A stretch of 64,000 nt of DNA, taken from Mactromeris polynyma (lineage: Eukaryota > Mollusca > Bivalvia > Venerida > Mactridae). Positions 47,333 to 60,100 of this stretch are shown piece by piece. The DNA lies in the NCBI GenBank assembly GCA_032209605.1, contig JASFXZ010000008.1, forward strand, positions 1,302,001 to 1,366,000. Direction: 5' to 3'. Both the position numbers and the translations under genes were made by a program. How positions within the stretch are numbered: position 1 is the first letter of the stretch; each line of letters begins with the position of its first letter. The notes under the pieces are model-generated. The model had not been told where the DNA came from. It searched no databases and saw nothing but the letters and a program-made list of their open reading frames with translations.

Positions 47333-48630
47333 AATAGTAGCAGTGACAGCGACAGCAGTATTACTGGGGTTATTGTTGACAGCAGTAGCAATGACAGCGG
47401 TAGCAGTATTACTGGGGTTATTGTTGACAGCAGTAGCAGTGACAGCGACAGCAGTATTACTGGGGTTATTGTTGACAGCAGTAGCAATGACAGCGGTAGC
47501 AGTATTACTGGGGTTATTGTTGACAGCAGTAGCAGTGACAGCGACAGCAGTATTACTGGGGTTATTGTTGACAGCAGTAGCAATGACAGCGGTAGCAGTA
47601 TTACTGGGGTTATTGTTGACAGCAGTAGCAGTGACAGCGACAGCAGTATTACTGGGGTTATTGTTGACAGCAGTAGCAATGACAGCGGTAGCAGTATTAC
47701 TGGGGTTATTGTTGACAGCAGTAGCAATGACAGCGGTAGCAGTATTACTGGGGTAATTGCTGACAGCAGTAGCAATGACAGCGGTAGCAGTATTACTGGG
47801 GTTATTGTTGACAGCAGTAGCAATGACAGCGGTAGCAGTATTACTGGGGTTATTGTTGACAGCAGTAGCAATGACAGCGGTAGCAGTATTACTGGGGTTA
47901 TTGCTGACAGCAGTAGCAATGACAGCGGTAGCAGTATTACTGGGGTTATTGCTGACAGCAGTAGCAATGACAGCGGTAGCAGTATTACTGGGGTTATTGT
48001 TGACAGCAGTAGCAATGACAGCGGTAGCAGTATTACTGGGGTTATTGTTGACAGCAGTAGCAATGACAGCGGTAGCAGTATTACTGGGGTTATTGCTGAC
48101 AGCAGTAGCAATGACAGCGGTAGCAGTATTACTGGGGTTATTGCTGACAGCAGTAGCAATGACAGCGGTAGCAGTATTACTGGGGTTATTGTTGACAGCA
48201 GTAGCAATGACAGCGGTAGCAGTATTACTGGGGTTATTGCTGACAGCAGTAGCAATGACAGCGGTAGCAGTATTACTGGGGTTATTGCTGACAGCAGTAG
48301 CAATGACAGCGGTAGCAGTATTACTGGGGTTATTGCTGACAGCAGTAGCAATGACAGCGGTAGCAGTATTACTGGGGTTATTGCTGACAGCAGTAGCAAT
48401 GACAGCGGTAGCAGTATTACTGGGGTTATTGTTGACAGCAGTAGCAATGACAGCGGTAGCAGTATTACTGGGGTTATTGTTGACAGCAGTAGCAATGACA
48501 GCGGTAGCAGTATTACTGGGGTTATTGCTGACAGCAGTAGCAATGACAGCGGTAGCAGTATTACTGGGGTTATTGTTGACAGTAAGAGAAGTGACAGAAG
48601 TAGCAGTATCACTGGTGTTATTGTTGACAG
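47333..48630 (+). repeat. 48-bp tandem array, 27 units, open in several frames
   Basis: The unit encodes SSSNDSGSSITGVIVD in one plus frame. The first eight units alternate between an SDSDSS type and an NDSGSS type, after which only the NDSGSS type continues with a V/A change at position 15. The last full unit is degenerate (SKRSDRSSS). A plus-strand frame from ATG 47,321 runs through the array to a stop at 48,751 (476 codons). A second plus frame and a minus frame are also open for more than 300 codons. A Ser/Asp/Asn-rich secreted or matrix-like repeat protein is conceivable, but no signal peptide, splice context or flanking domain supports it; I call it a VNTR. Confidence 0.9.
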
Positions 48631-49414
48631 TACTAATAGCTTTCTGGCTGTACTTACTCTACAGCCAACATCTGGGCAAAGGATTATAACGGATACCTAC
48701 ACTCAGCCCTCAAATATCCAATTACAAAATTTGCTATTATTTGTCCGATAGTGGAAATTTGAGTGTGGAATATGTGTGAAGATGTCAGACGTGTGCAGAA
48801 TACTGATTCTTTTTGGTCCATTTTCAATGAGATTTTAGTGCGAGTATAAGATATTAGATTACTTATTGGGGTTTAGTGCCTCACTCCACCGTCAGCCATA
48901 AAAAATACTCTCTCTGTCCATGTTCACTATAAAATGTCTAAGAAAATGAGCCACAAATAATATTCAGCACTCATTTCACCTTATCAAACATTTTCACACT
49001 CACTATGATTCACTATCATGATTGCACAATGAGATTTGAGTGCTGAGTGTTAGTATCCCTTATACTCCCGAGCCCTGGTCGGTATAATTGTACTAGTCAA
49101 CCACAAGCCGTTTCGTGTAATAGTGAGAATAATGTTTGCGTGTTCTATTATTCTTTACATTTTTTTAAAGAAGTTCGATTTCACAGAATGTAACCACGAT
49201 GCATATAGGGTTACTTCGATTTCTGTATTTGAAATTTTTAAGATGTATACGAATTTATATTTGCTGGTAATAGTAGGCCTACATGTACCGAGAAGTGGTA
49301 GCTGACATACTGCTGTTTGTACAATGTAGATGTTCATGGAACATGATGGCTACATAATATAAAATCAGTATTAGACACGACAAATATCTTCGAAAACGTG
49401 GCAAGTACTGTAAT

Positions 49415-50157
49415 ACCCTGGTCACATTTACCCTACGAGCTCCGTACGAGTAGGTTTACAGCCGAAATTTTGCAGAATCGCACGGAGTCCGTACAGACAT
49501 CGTTGACTCTTGCGAGCATCGTACGGATTTTTTGAACTCGTAGAGGACTCGGGGACTCGGTGAGAATGTTTCACCGAGCTCCCGAGCTCTAGCAGAGCTC
49601 GTAGAAATTTTCGAAGTCGTGAGCATATCGCAAGGGACCCGTACGGGCACCGCAAGGGCCCGGCAGAGCTCGTACGGGCATCGCACGATGTCCGTGCGGA
49701 TTTGGAACACCGCAAAGCCCGTAATAGATTGCTGGTGCTCGCACGACTATCGCAGGGTGGTCGCATGGTCAACGTACGATGTCCGTACGATACTACGGAC
49801 ACCGGGCGGGGAACTTGCGATGTCCGCACGGGGCCCGCAGGGCCTTACGTTCGCCGTACGGACTCCGTACGACATCTTGACGATTGAAGGTGGTATAAAA
49901 ACAGGAATATCTTTTGAGTTCAACAAAGCCACGTGCATCGTACGAGGTACGTCCGAGCTCCTTGCGAGCTCCGCACGACTTGTCTGCGATGTCCGTACGG
50001 ATATCCTACGATTGCATCCTCCAAAAGATCGTACGGGCCCCGTAGGCTGGTGACCAGAAGCTTCGATATTGTACGGAGACCGTACGGATTTAAAAGTTGG
50101 TGGAATCGTGCGATTTTATAAATCGTACGGACACCGTACGGATATGTGACCGGGTTT
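49415..50157. mobile_element. GC-rich foldback-like DNA element with many CGTACGG motifs
   Basis: The left end 'accctggtcacatttaccc' and the right end (minus strand 'aacccggtcacatatccg') are inverted. The interior is markedly richer in G+C than its surroundings and is packed with tccgtacgg, cgtacgatgtccg and gagctcgtag words in both orientations. The flanks read TAA / TAA, compatible with a 3-bp TWA target duplication as in PIF/Harbinger elements (inference). Overlapping open frames on both strands come from the symmetric motif content. Confidence 0.7.
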
Positions 50158-52488
50158 AAGATAAATGAGATTACCCTGCGTGCATATTCACTCATCAGTT
50201 TATAAGTTTACTTAACAACATAATATGAATTATATAATACATTATGATTTGTTGTACACTATTATAACGACGTGCCCAATAAAACATAAGTTTTGACTGG
50301 AGTCCCAGACCAGCCACGGACGTCACATCTCTTCACTGTCGCTGTTACGAAAACGCGTGTAAAAGTCGGAGTACAGAGCCACGTATGCGGGGCTATACTT
50401 TACCATGCCTCCAAATGACTGCAGTCACAGTGAAGTCCTCTCCGCGTACCCTGGTCACGTGTCAGAGGCGCTGCATTATTTTGCGTTGGGGCTTGTGTTA
50501 AGTTCGCGGCACGGATTCTAGTCATGTCAAGCCAAGGAAAATCCCGTTTTTCACGTTGGGTACGGTTTACTTAGTCAATGGGTACTTCCATATGAAAGTG
50601 GATGCCTCCAAGTAATCAGTTGTAAACAGAAATGAACAACAGTTACATTAAGTTGTTGCATTAGTCTCAATTTCAGATATATGCTTAGAAGCTGTATTTT
50701 GCCATAGAAATAGTTCGATTGTTTTTATAGGACCATTAGACAAAATGTGCGCGTATTGCTTGGATCTGTGAAAGTTCTCATAACATTTTTAATTGCACAA
50801 AGTATTCCAATCTCTTCCATTGAATAATTATTTAAGTTCCATTTGTTACTTGAATAATGACATTGCACATTCTTTTGCAAACTCGCGAAAATTCCTTTCT
50901 TACTAGTAATAGAGGATACATTGAAAATGTACAATTGTTGATTTAACAGGAGTTATCGTCAAATACAGACGTTATTTGCACAATGACCAATAAATCTGCC
51001 AGCTAAATATGAATAACGTACCCACATTGTCAATACTCTGGCAATATACTCTCATAGTATTTGCTTACCAACCAATTCAATACATAACATCGAACGTTTA
51101 GCTATTTTATTCTGAGGCCCAATGACCATCTGGACAGCGGACAATATGGTAACAACGGTTAGTTTAATTCTGTGCAAACAATCAAAGTCGAGTGTATCTT
51201 TTAATTGGCATCTCGACATTTTTGAAGTAACGTTGTAAGTACATAACGAATGTAAACTCGTTTAATTGCAATCATAGTGTATCTATAATATGTTATGTAA
51301 TACTAGTTAAAAGGTGTAAATTTCTGTCTTTTCAACCGGGTTGAATTCTGAACATAACCGAATGATTCAATACACTGCTGCTTTTGTCTCGTGGCTTCGC
51401 GTTACGTTAAACTGAATTCGTTTCTCACAACCCTTAATAAAAACCAAAAAACTACTTCAGAGTCACACAACACTATCAGTCTATGTACACCACATTTTGT
51501 ATTGCTCTGTATTATATAAGAGCGCTAGCAACAGTCAGTCTTTCAAATCCAATATGTACTCATGACTTTAAAATAACCAGTATTTCCAAAAGCACTAATA
51601 TTAATAAATTTATCACCCGATAATGAACATAATTTTACGTCTATTTAAAAATTTAAAACAATAGCGTTGGCCTTATCCGAACGTTTTACCAAAAGTTATA
51701 TCGCGAAAGTGTGGAGAAAAATTCTATCATACAATTCGTGATTATGGAAAGACAAAATAAAACTATGTATTAATGGTTGTTTAAGTATCATCGTTCGATG
51801 GCACGGTCCTGTCAAATTCGTTCCGTGTATATATTCGTTATATATTCGCACAGTCTTGCATCATACAGACAATATAATCATCAGTAATTTAACAATAGTA
51901 AATCATATTATATGGACATTTTTTTAAAACAAAAATGAACGAAGAATTTGTGTAGGAAATGTGGCATATAATAAAGATTACATAAATACACAAAACGGAC
52001 AGCCACCCAAAAACCGACATAAAAGGCTTGAAAAATGTATTCATGAAAATCTACAAAAAAAGAAAGCACTTATATTATTCTTCAAGATAGCTAAACATTC
52101 AGCAAAGAAAAAAGACTGATCATATTTAGTTACCGAAAGTAAGTAATGCTGTATAAGTACAGACAAGCATGTGTTTATATTTTATAAGGATAAGTATGCC
52201 TCGTAACTATCCATTAACCCCGGACAATTTTAATCTACCCGAGAAATGACATTGCGTAATTAAGCTTTCTTCACAAAAACGGAAGATTAAGAAAAGCTTT
52301 AAATGGTCGACGGAATGTTCTGCCGTATAATTGGATTTATAAGGATTAATTTAATGTGGCTAACTTTCATATGTGCTTAGCAATACGTCATATAAGTGAA
52401 AACGGTTGTTTTCCGACACTGACTATATTCGAAGCATTAATTGCACCGAAGAGAAATTTGATATATAACGAATTCTGTTTAAAAACGT

Positions 52489-52840
52489 TAAAGATGTATC
52501 TGGCTCATCTGAAACTAATTTGTTTAATGGGCTTCATCCAGTATTGGTGTTACATAGTCTTAACATCATTAATAAAAACCATTGCCATGTATAACCGTAT
52601 AAAACAATCTTGTTTAATCATATTACTAACAGACAAAACTAGTAAAAAACACCCGCTTGTTTTTTATTTAAATTTTATGATAATACTGAATGTATTTTTT
52701 TGTCAAATCCAGAGAAAAACATTATAAATGTATTTTGTGATAACGCATATTTATTGAAGTTATAACTAAATAGAGTATATTTTTCATGATTGTTTAGATA
52801 AACAAATGAACAAGAAAATGAGCATAATAAAACTTTAAAG
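52489..52840 (+). repeat. About 355-bp dispersed repeat, copy B
   Basis: Inverted partner of 44,933-45,290; see that entry. More diverged than the 557-bp pair. Confidence 0.75.
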
Positions 52841-53249
52841 TTACAAGTATGTTATGGTTCGGAAGTTACAAAAATGTCATAGTTTCACATTTACGAAATA
52901 TCCTCATCAATGTCGAGAAAATATCTTTCAAAACCATGTCTACAAGTAGACACCATTACCAAATAATAGTAGACATTATAAAAGGGGAAATCGTCGTGTT
53001 TTTTCTTCAAATGTACACACTATTCATTATAAAGTTTGCCAAACCCTACTCGTGTTCGTGTTTTTATACCGTACCGGTGATTTTAAATATAAATATACAA
53101 ATGTACGAGTATACTCGCACAGAAGGCCGATGAATGAAGTGGTGTTCAAGTTTACTGGTTTTTTTGTCTAAAGGTATTTGATCAGTATTGCTTTTATTAT
53201 GTTTTTCTCTTGGAAGGCGTGTTGGTTGCTGCAAATTCAGAAGTGAAAT

Positions 53250-53601
53250 GAGCGCTTTGCACACGACTGGCGTGCAAATTTTGCACACTTTGTATGGGTT
53301 CGCGCTGAATTCGTAATATAGGTATTGTGAATTCGCTCTGCGTTCGTAGTGATTCGTACAGATTGCTTCTGTGTTCGTGTAACCTTCGTATTGGTGTCGA
53401 GAGATTCGGGACACATATTCGTGTTGCATTCGTAACGTGTGCTTGATATAATCGCAACGGTTCGTGGAGGTTCTTACCGCTGTCGTAATGCATTCGGGTT
53501 TTATAAAAAAACAACATCGTGCCAGCTCGTATGACTTTACATTCGCAACAATAATTCGTGGACACTCTTATACGGCATTCGTCTCAGTGTGACTGGGGCT
53601 T
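53250..53601. mobile_element. Truncated MITE rich in 'ttcgta/attcg' words
   Basis: The right end 'cagtgtgactggggctt' resembles the 'ccctggtcaca' end of the 49.4 kb element in style. The interior repeats attcgt, gttcgtg and cattcgta words many times. The left inverted end is not visible, so the element is truncated or its border has decayed. Confidence 0.5.
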
Positions 53602-56600
53602 AATTCTATCCAGTTCAATGTATTGGTTCGAGTTTTGTGTTAGTAGATGATTTTTTTCCATTGAGATTTTCTCGTCGTTTTTAGGTAATACATTCATTGC
53701 AGATAATGCGATATTGGCTTTAGTTTTACGGTTACCAATTGGCCAAATGTGAACTGCTTTAAATGTGTTGTTTGGTAACAAAAGTTATTCTAACTTATCA
53801 GATTCGATGTATTTTTATTAATCATAGTGGGAAAACATTTCGATTCGCGTTTTCGTCATATTGTAGACCGTTATTTTTGTGCGTCAGTAAAAGCAAAATA
53901 TTACCCCAGAATGAACAAACTGACAACAAAATTAAGGGTTTTATTTTCTAATTTATGTTAAATAGATAAATATTTCTAAACAATTTAGTTAAATTGTTCA
54001 AGTATTGACCATGTTCTAGTCCGTTGTTCATACATTAGCTGGTGGTTACGAGGAAAATATTTGTTCTTTTATTTTCATATTCATTTCACCTGGATATCAA
54101 TATTGCTTGATACAAACTCATATATTGTTACAGTATGCATCAACAAAAATTATTATATAAAGAGTTATTTTTATAATTCGATAAATAAAGTCAAACATTT
54201 TATGATATCTTCAATATACCACTTTACTTTCCGGTGCAGAAGTCAACGCTGCCTAAGGATGTTTACATTATACCATACCGGGGATTAATGGTCGCATTGC
54301 ATTGTGGATATTTTCTATTATTCGTCTGCGGGATTGTTTTTTCAGTTGTATTCTGGCGAAAAGTAACGAGTTATGTAAACAATGTGTTACTTTAATTCAC
54401 TGCGTCAATATTTCTTCAAGCCCCCAACTCGCGCTTTTAATGTAAAAGTCGAAAATGGAGAATTACTAATATCGCACAAAGGAATATCTTATCTGCGCTA
54501 ATGTATTTATTGTCAAAATGAGGACTAATTCCCAAATTAGACGTTCTCCATTATTCTCTGGCTAATCACTTTGACCGACCGTTTAAAAGAAATGATTTTT
54601 GTTATTTTTCGATACGGTGAAAATATGCGTATTCTTTTATATTCGATAAAATGACATCTATAGTGCAAAACTGTAGAATATTGAACGTGTTCAAATCCGT
54701 ACTTGTGGTGGGGGATAATAGAAGATATAACCTCTATGTGACATTGGATTCGTGAGAATTACATGTAGCTGTAGGCCTACATATTATATACGTTCAATAT
54801 GACAACAATGAAAATGTGCATAAACTATCAAATGCATGTACATAATTATCGTTGGATGCGATACCAAATGTCAAACCTAGCCCGGTTGTTATTTGTCAGT
54901 TCATCGACAGCACTTGCTAACTTGAGTACAACTTCCCAGTAAAATTCTGTAAACGCCTGACAGCAGAATCTGACTTCGAGACTCGCGCGTGTATAAGAGT
55001 GATGTTTTTCCATAATCATGCCCAGTGGAATAACAATTTCTTGACCAATTTTTGAATTACTTGTATATTATTCAGTGAATGGCATTTCAACAAAGGTCAT
55101 ACTTTTTATTAAATGCGTGTATTTTATATACACTTACTTTTTATGGCAAAGAGTAAGAGGACAGTGACCCTTCAGTGAATTTCAATGAGAGTGGACAAGC
55201 AAATGGCGTTCTTGCAGAGACATAAAGCTAGATTTTGTTGTTTAACAACTTGTTCTCATCATACTACATTGACCGCGGATATAGATGGTTTTCGCTTCAT
55301 CTAGTCATAGAAAATATTGTAAAACAGATATTTTATGGGGCAAGAACGGAGTGAAATTCGAGAGGATGACTTGGCAGAAAACAGTACACCCCACAACAGT
55401 CAATAAGACTAAAAGTGTCCACTGCAAAATATGTTGCTCTATCAAAGCCGTTACAAAGGGAAGTTACTCATCAAACTGCATTATTTTAAAACACGTTACC
55501 TCCCGTACAAAAATGGATACCGGTTGAGTAAATATTGATGTTAGTGCAAGGGAAGTAACTTCTAATAATACAAACTTAAGACAGTACTGGTTTTCTCCCT
55601 TTGCCTCTATCAAATGGATATCGGGTAATTTTAAACTTGATGTACGTCAAAAAGAATCAAGTGACTGCAGTTTGTTAAATGACAAAATTGTTAAAACTTC
55701 AACAACAGCATACATTTAGTGGTATATCTAATGATTATCTTATGCAAAATATGGATGAGTCATCTGTTATTAACAAGATAAGTATCACACATCCCAGGTG
55801 TAAGGTACACATGACTTTGCATTCAACTTTGTACATGTGAAAATACCATCCACAAGCTCTAAATGCAGCTCGCACAGTGTGTTTTTACTGCCACAGAGCA
55901 GTTCAGAAAATGTTGACATTCCAATGCTCTTGTTCATTCAACTTTGACATCAACATTGCAGGTTTATCCACTTTAATAAATGTCAGCTACAAAACTCGCA
56001 CCAACACTATGGCAAACAGTACACCACAATATAATTATGAAATATTAGTTCAATAACCAACATATAATATTATCTTTTATTGCAGTTTTAGTATAATTAC
56101 CAACAACATAAATAACAATATTATATACAAATTCATTAATACACTACAGATGCCTCTTGATTTCAATAAACCATATATTGTACACTGCATTATTATTGGC
56201 ACTGAATTCAACAGCATAACAATTAAGGGACATGTCATCAATTTCTAAGGAATTTGTACAAATAATAATATATATAAATATATTTATTATTTCAGTATGT
56301 GTACATTACAGTTATGCCTAGGTCACAAGATGCTCCTGGGCAATTTATGGACCCGGCCCATAAAACTTGGGGATCCGTATGTGTATATAGCCTGTGGGAA
56401 GTCCGTACGCCAGGAACTGCATGTGATCAAGGCATTCAATGTAACCAGGCAAGGTTTTTGAAAAACAGCAGGACGTTTTGTTTGTCAAAGCTAATAACAA
56501 CTATTTATTTTCATATCATATTCTAAATATTTGAGAGTTAAACATTTCAATAGGCCAGTCTCCTACAGAGGTGATGTTAACTCGATATTCTGAATGTAGC

Positions 56601-56889
56601 AAACAAGTAATTGAAACTAAGCAATATTATCCATTAGTGTAATACATGTATGTTCCATATTCAAACTGATCGTTCAAAAATGATTATTTCACACTGTAGA
56701 GGACACTTATGAAAACTTTTATATAAATAATATTTTTATGCAGCCATATTGAATAAATTATGAAATTTCACACCATACGTAACTTCCATGAGGACTTGTA
56801 ATAATAGTAGTATTTTTAATACAAATGTACAATCATACAAAACCATTTTTTACAGATACGACAAGTTGTTTTACTTCAAATATCTCAAA

Positions 56890-56970
56890 TGAAGGCATAT
56901 TGGTCGAGGGGCAGAGTGTCTGACTACTGATAGAAGGTCAAGGGTTCAAATCCTGACTTGGTGAAATTGG
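56890..56970 (+). repeat. tRNA-like sequence, SINE head
   Basis: 'ggtcgaggggcagagtgtct' (box A-like), then 'aagggttcaaatcctgac' (box B) in tRNA spacing. No body with known similarity was found downstream. Confidence 0.5.
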
Positions 56971-57184
56971 ACCACAGACTTCACAATCCTAAAATATGTT
57001 CTGGTTAGTAACCTATGAAGCAGTCATCTAGAATGATTAATACATGTATAAGTTGTACTTGTTGCATAGTTGATGATAAATAAATAAGTTCAAACTAAAT
57101 GTGGTAAGCATACAAATAACTTCACAGGCAACTAACACAAACAGATTGTATAATCGAGAAATCAAATGACTATGTTTTAACACA

Positions 57185-60100
57185 TCATCTAAACACTGTC
57201 TCCAAAAATGTGTCAATATGAGGTAGAAGTGTCCATAAGTCTGTCACCATGGAAACAACAACGCTATCGTCACACTTTGGCTCACATTTCATCATGAAAT
57301 GATATTGAGGTGGAAGAAAGATAGCATAACAGGTTTCACCTCTCTCTGAAATTGAGAAATATTCAATAACAGAAACATGCCTGGGGTGGGTTGATGGCGC
57401 TAACCATTATAACATGTGTCTAAAGCATTCAGTTACGGCTAACAGTTGCTCATGTTACGAAACTGTTTTGTTTTGTATCCCTGGCCCATCGTATTGCATT
57501 CACTGCACACAGGGAACCAAATTACTAAAGTTAGCAGCAAACACCTTTACTGAAAGCAGGGCTGATGTACTTCAATTGTGTTTTTTTCAAGCAGAATCTA
57601 AAGTCCATGATACCATCACCATTTCAGCGAATGTTATAAAATTTTAAGAAATGTCCAATTAAGGCTATACATATTCATAATTGTAAGCAAATATCCAGAT
57701 TACGTGTATTTACCTGTATTAGAATCATAATGGAACTGAGCCAATTTCTTCTCATGAATATTCTTGAATTGTTGTTGTGTCAGTTTGAATAACTTCACTG
57801 ATTCTATTCCTCCCCTGAAATACACAGAAACAATACCAGGTCCTAGGTTCACAACAGAACTTAAGTTTGTAATCTAATTGAATAGTAGTGTTCATTTTCT
57901 GACCAGTAATTCGTAATTTCAATGTTTCTGTAGGATTTTTTATCATCTGAATGACGGTGAATGTCTAAATTTACTATAAAAATAATACAAAGCGATATCA
58001 TTGCAGAATAAAGCTTGTATCGTCCGTTTAAATTTGACATATTGAAAAAAATGTAAAAAAATCGCCATCAACTGCTCGATTTTAATCTTTTTGCGATAGA
58101 ATTGAATAGTTTTAGTCCATATATCAAAACATATATCATTTACGAACAATTCTAGCAAGTTGCAAGTCTAAAAGTTACCTTTCATCAATTTTTCTGTTTA
58201 AAACCCATTCCCATAAAGCTGAAAATTGTAAATTATGGTCCTGAGAAGGTTTCCATGGCAACTTCATCATAAGATGGGAGAACTCCACTTCAAATGGAGG
58301 AAGAGTATTTGTGTAAGTCAGCTTATTATCACAAGAAAATGTTACACTGAAATAAAAAAGTAAGAAATTATAAAAAAAATATTGAAACCAAGATAAGTAG
58401 ATATCAAATAATTAACAAAAGTTTTATAAGAATTTTTAAGATGAACTTTCTTTCTACCAAGTGCCAGAACATTCAAAGAACAGTTCAGATGATGTAAGGC
58501 TAAGTCTAACTTATTTTTTAACATCAATTGTGTAACAGGTTCCTATCACTGATTTTTGGGATACTAACCACATACTTGCCACAACAAAGCAATTATTACA
58601 TATTGTATAATGAAAACTCATACAAAAGAAAGTACAATTAACTTACTTGCATTGGACTGTTTTAGGTAATGGTAATCGGGGTCTCAATTTTAAATGTACG
58701 TCTCCACATTCTGAAATAATTACAAGCACATTCAACTATCCAGTACAATATCAACCAAAGACACTGAATTAAAACAAAGACACTTAAGAGACAAAATAAA
58801 CTTGGGTTATAATGACCAAATCAGAAAGATCAAGTAAGGATATGGATATGTGTGCTTAGCAGCATAATGCGGAAATAGGTTCATTTTATGAAGACGCCAG
58901 ATACTTACCTAATTTTGCTAAGCATGCTATATGTCTATCTGAAAAATAGAAATATATTAATTTTATTACTAGTCACACATTGCACTATACTAACTTTGAA
59001 AGTTTATACATGTAGTATACTGATCTCAAAACGAATACAGATATTTATTTTGATGCTGTAACAGATCCCTGGCTTTCCAAGTCACATTTTTATGTGTGTA
59101 TGCATATGCTTCAACTTTCAAGCATAACACTGAACCTACTATGTGATAGGTAACTGTATTTTTACTTTACCTAACAAACATGTCTGCAAAGTATAATTTT
59201 TAACAACATGTTTTAGGACTGACAAGTTTGCATTCAGTCTGACAATGTTTTCCACGGTTTAATGAATATATGAGTTTTATAATGAATCTTAAAGATCTGT
59301 TTGAGATGCGTTAATATTTGAGATAAGTCTGTTTCAAAGTTCATGAACATTTACTGGTATTTGTTTTCAATGTAATATTTCATGTAAATCAACAGCAAAA
59401 GAAATTCATAAAATCACTGTGAAATAAGATATCTATTCATATGATTTGTTTATTTGACTGCAGTCAGCATACATTTGGCACAAAACCGTAGACCAGTCAT
59501 CTACAAAGTATCAACCTTGATGAAAAAATATCACCCTCCACCCAGACCACTCACTGAAATATGAAGACTGGTTCATTCCACGGTCAATAAACGTTATGTA
59601 CTTGACAAAACCAGGTTATTTTATCATCTGCTACTGTAGAAAAGCAAAAAATGTGTGATTGTCATTAGCCTAGTCATAATGGTCAACTGGAATGAATAAA
59701 TACCAGTATTCAGTTACATACAGGATTGTCTTGTCACATTCATTTTCAACAAAGGTTTCTATAGCAATACCCAAATGAATAAAAGATAATATTCCTGTAT
59801 TTTTATGAAACTGTTAAATACACAAGAGGGGCTTGAAAGCCCTGAATTGCTCACCTGGGCACCTGAAAAATCTGGTATTAGGGTCTTGTGTCACAGGGTG
59901 CTAAATTTTTGTTGAAGTAAAGATTCTCACAAAATTTAAAAAAAATGACTTCCAGCATGTCAAGAATAATCACTACAATTATAATGTATACATATCGGGG
60001 AAGTAACCAGTCCCTGGCAGCCATGTTTTGAATGAATCACACAATTTGAACAATCTTGGTAGAGGATCAACAAAGAAACATTTGTGTGAACAAATTTGGC

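Larger units (their letters stand above)
40634..57184. other. 16.5-kb gene desert, repeat-dominated
   Basis: No supportable coding exon. An 80-codon open frame at 42,196-42,438 and another at 55,285-55,527 have ordinary composition but no recognisable domain or splice context. The region holds the right copy of the inverted repeat, a SINE, a pogo-like MITE, the 26-bp and 48-bp arrays and two subterminal-repeat elements. A short (GTT)n tract is at 42,658-42,678. About 350 bp upstream of the forkhead ATG there is a CCGCCC box (minus strand, near 40,980), a weak promoter hint. Stretches such as 42.5-43.8, 50.2-52.4 and 53.7-56.8 kb show nothing else. Confidence 0.5.

Noticed and set aside
47293..48612. 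Long minus-strand open frame of Leu/Pro-rich repeats
   Set aside because: It is the complement of a 48-bp VNTR with a unit length divisible by three; openness is automatic and the product has no start context or flanking domain.
49428..50195. Several Arg/Ser-rich open frames on both strands
   Set aside because: They arise from the palindromic CGTACGG words of the GC-rich element; the motif reads similarly on both strands.
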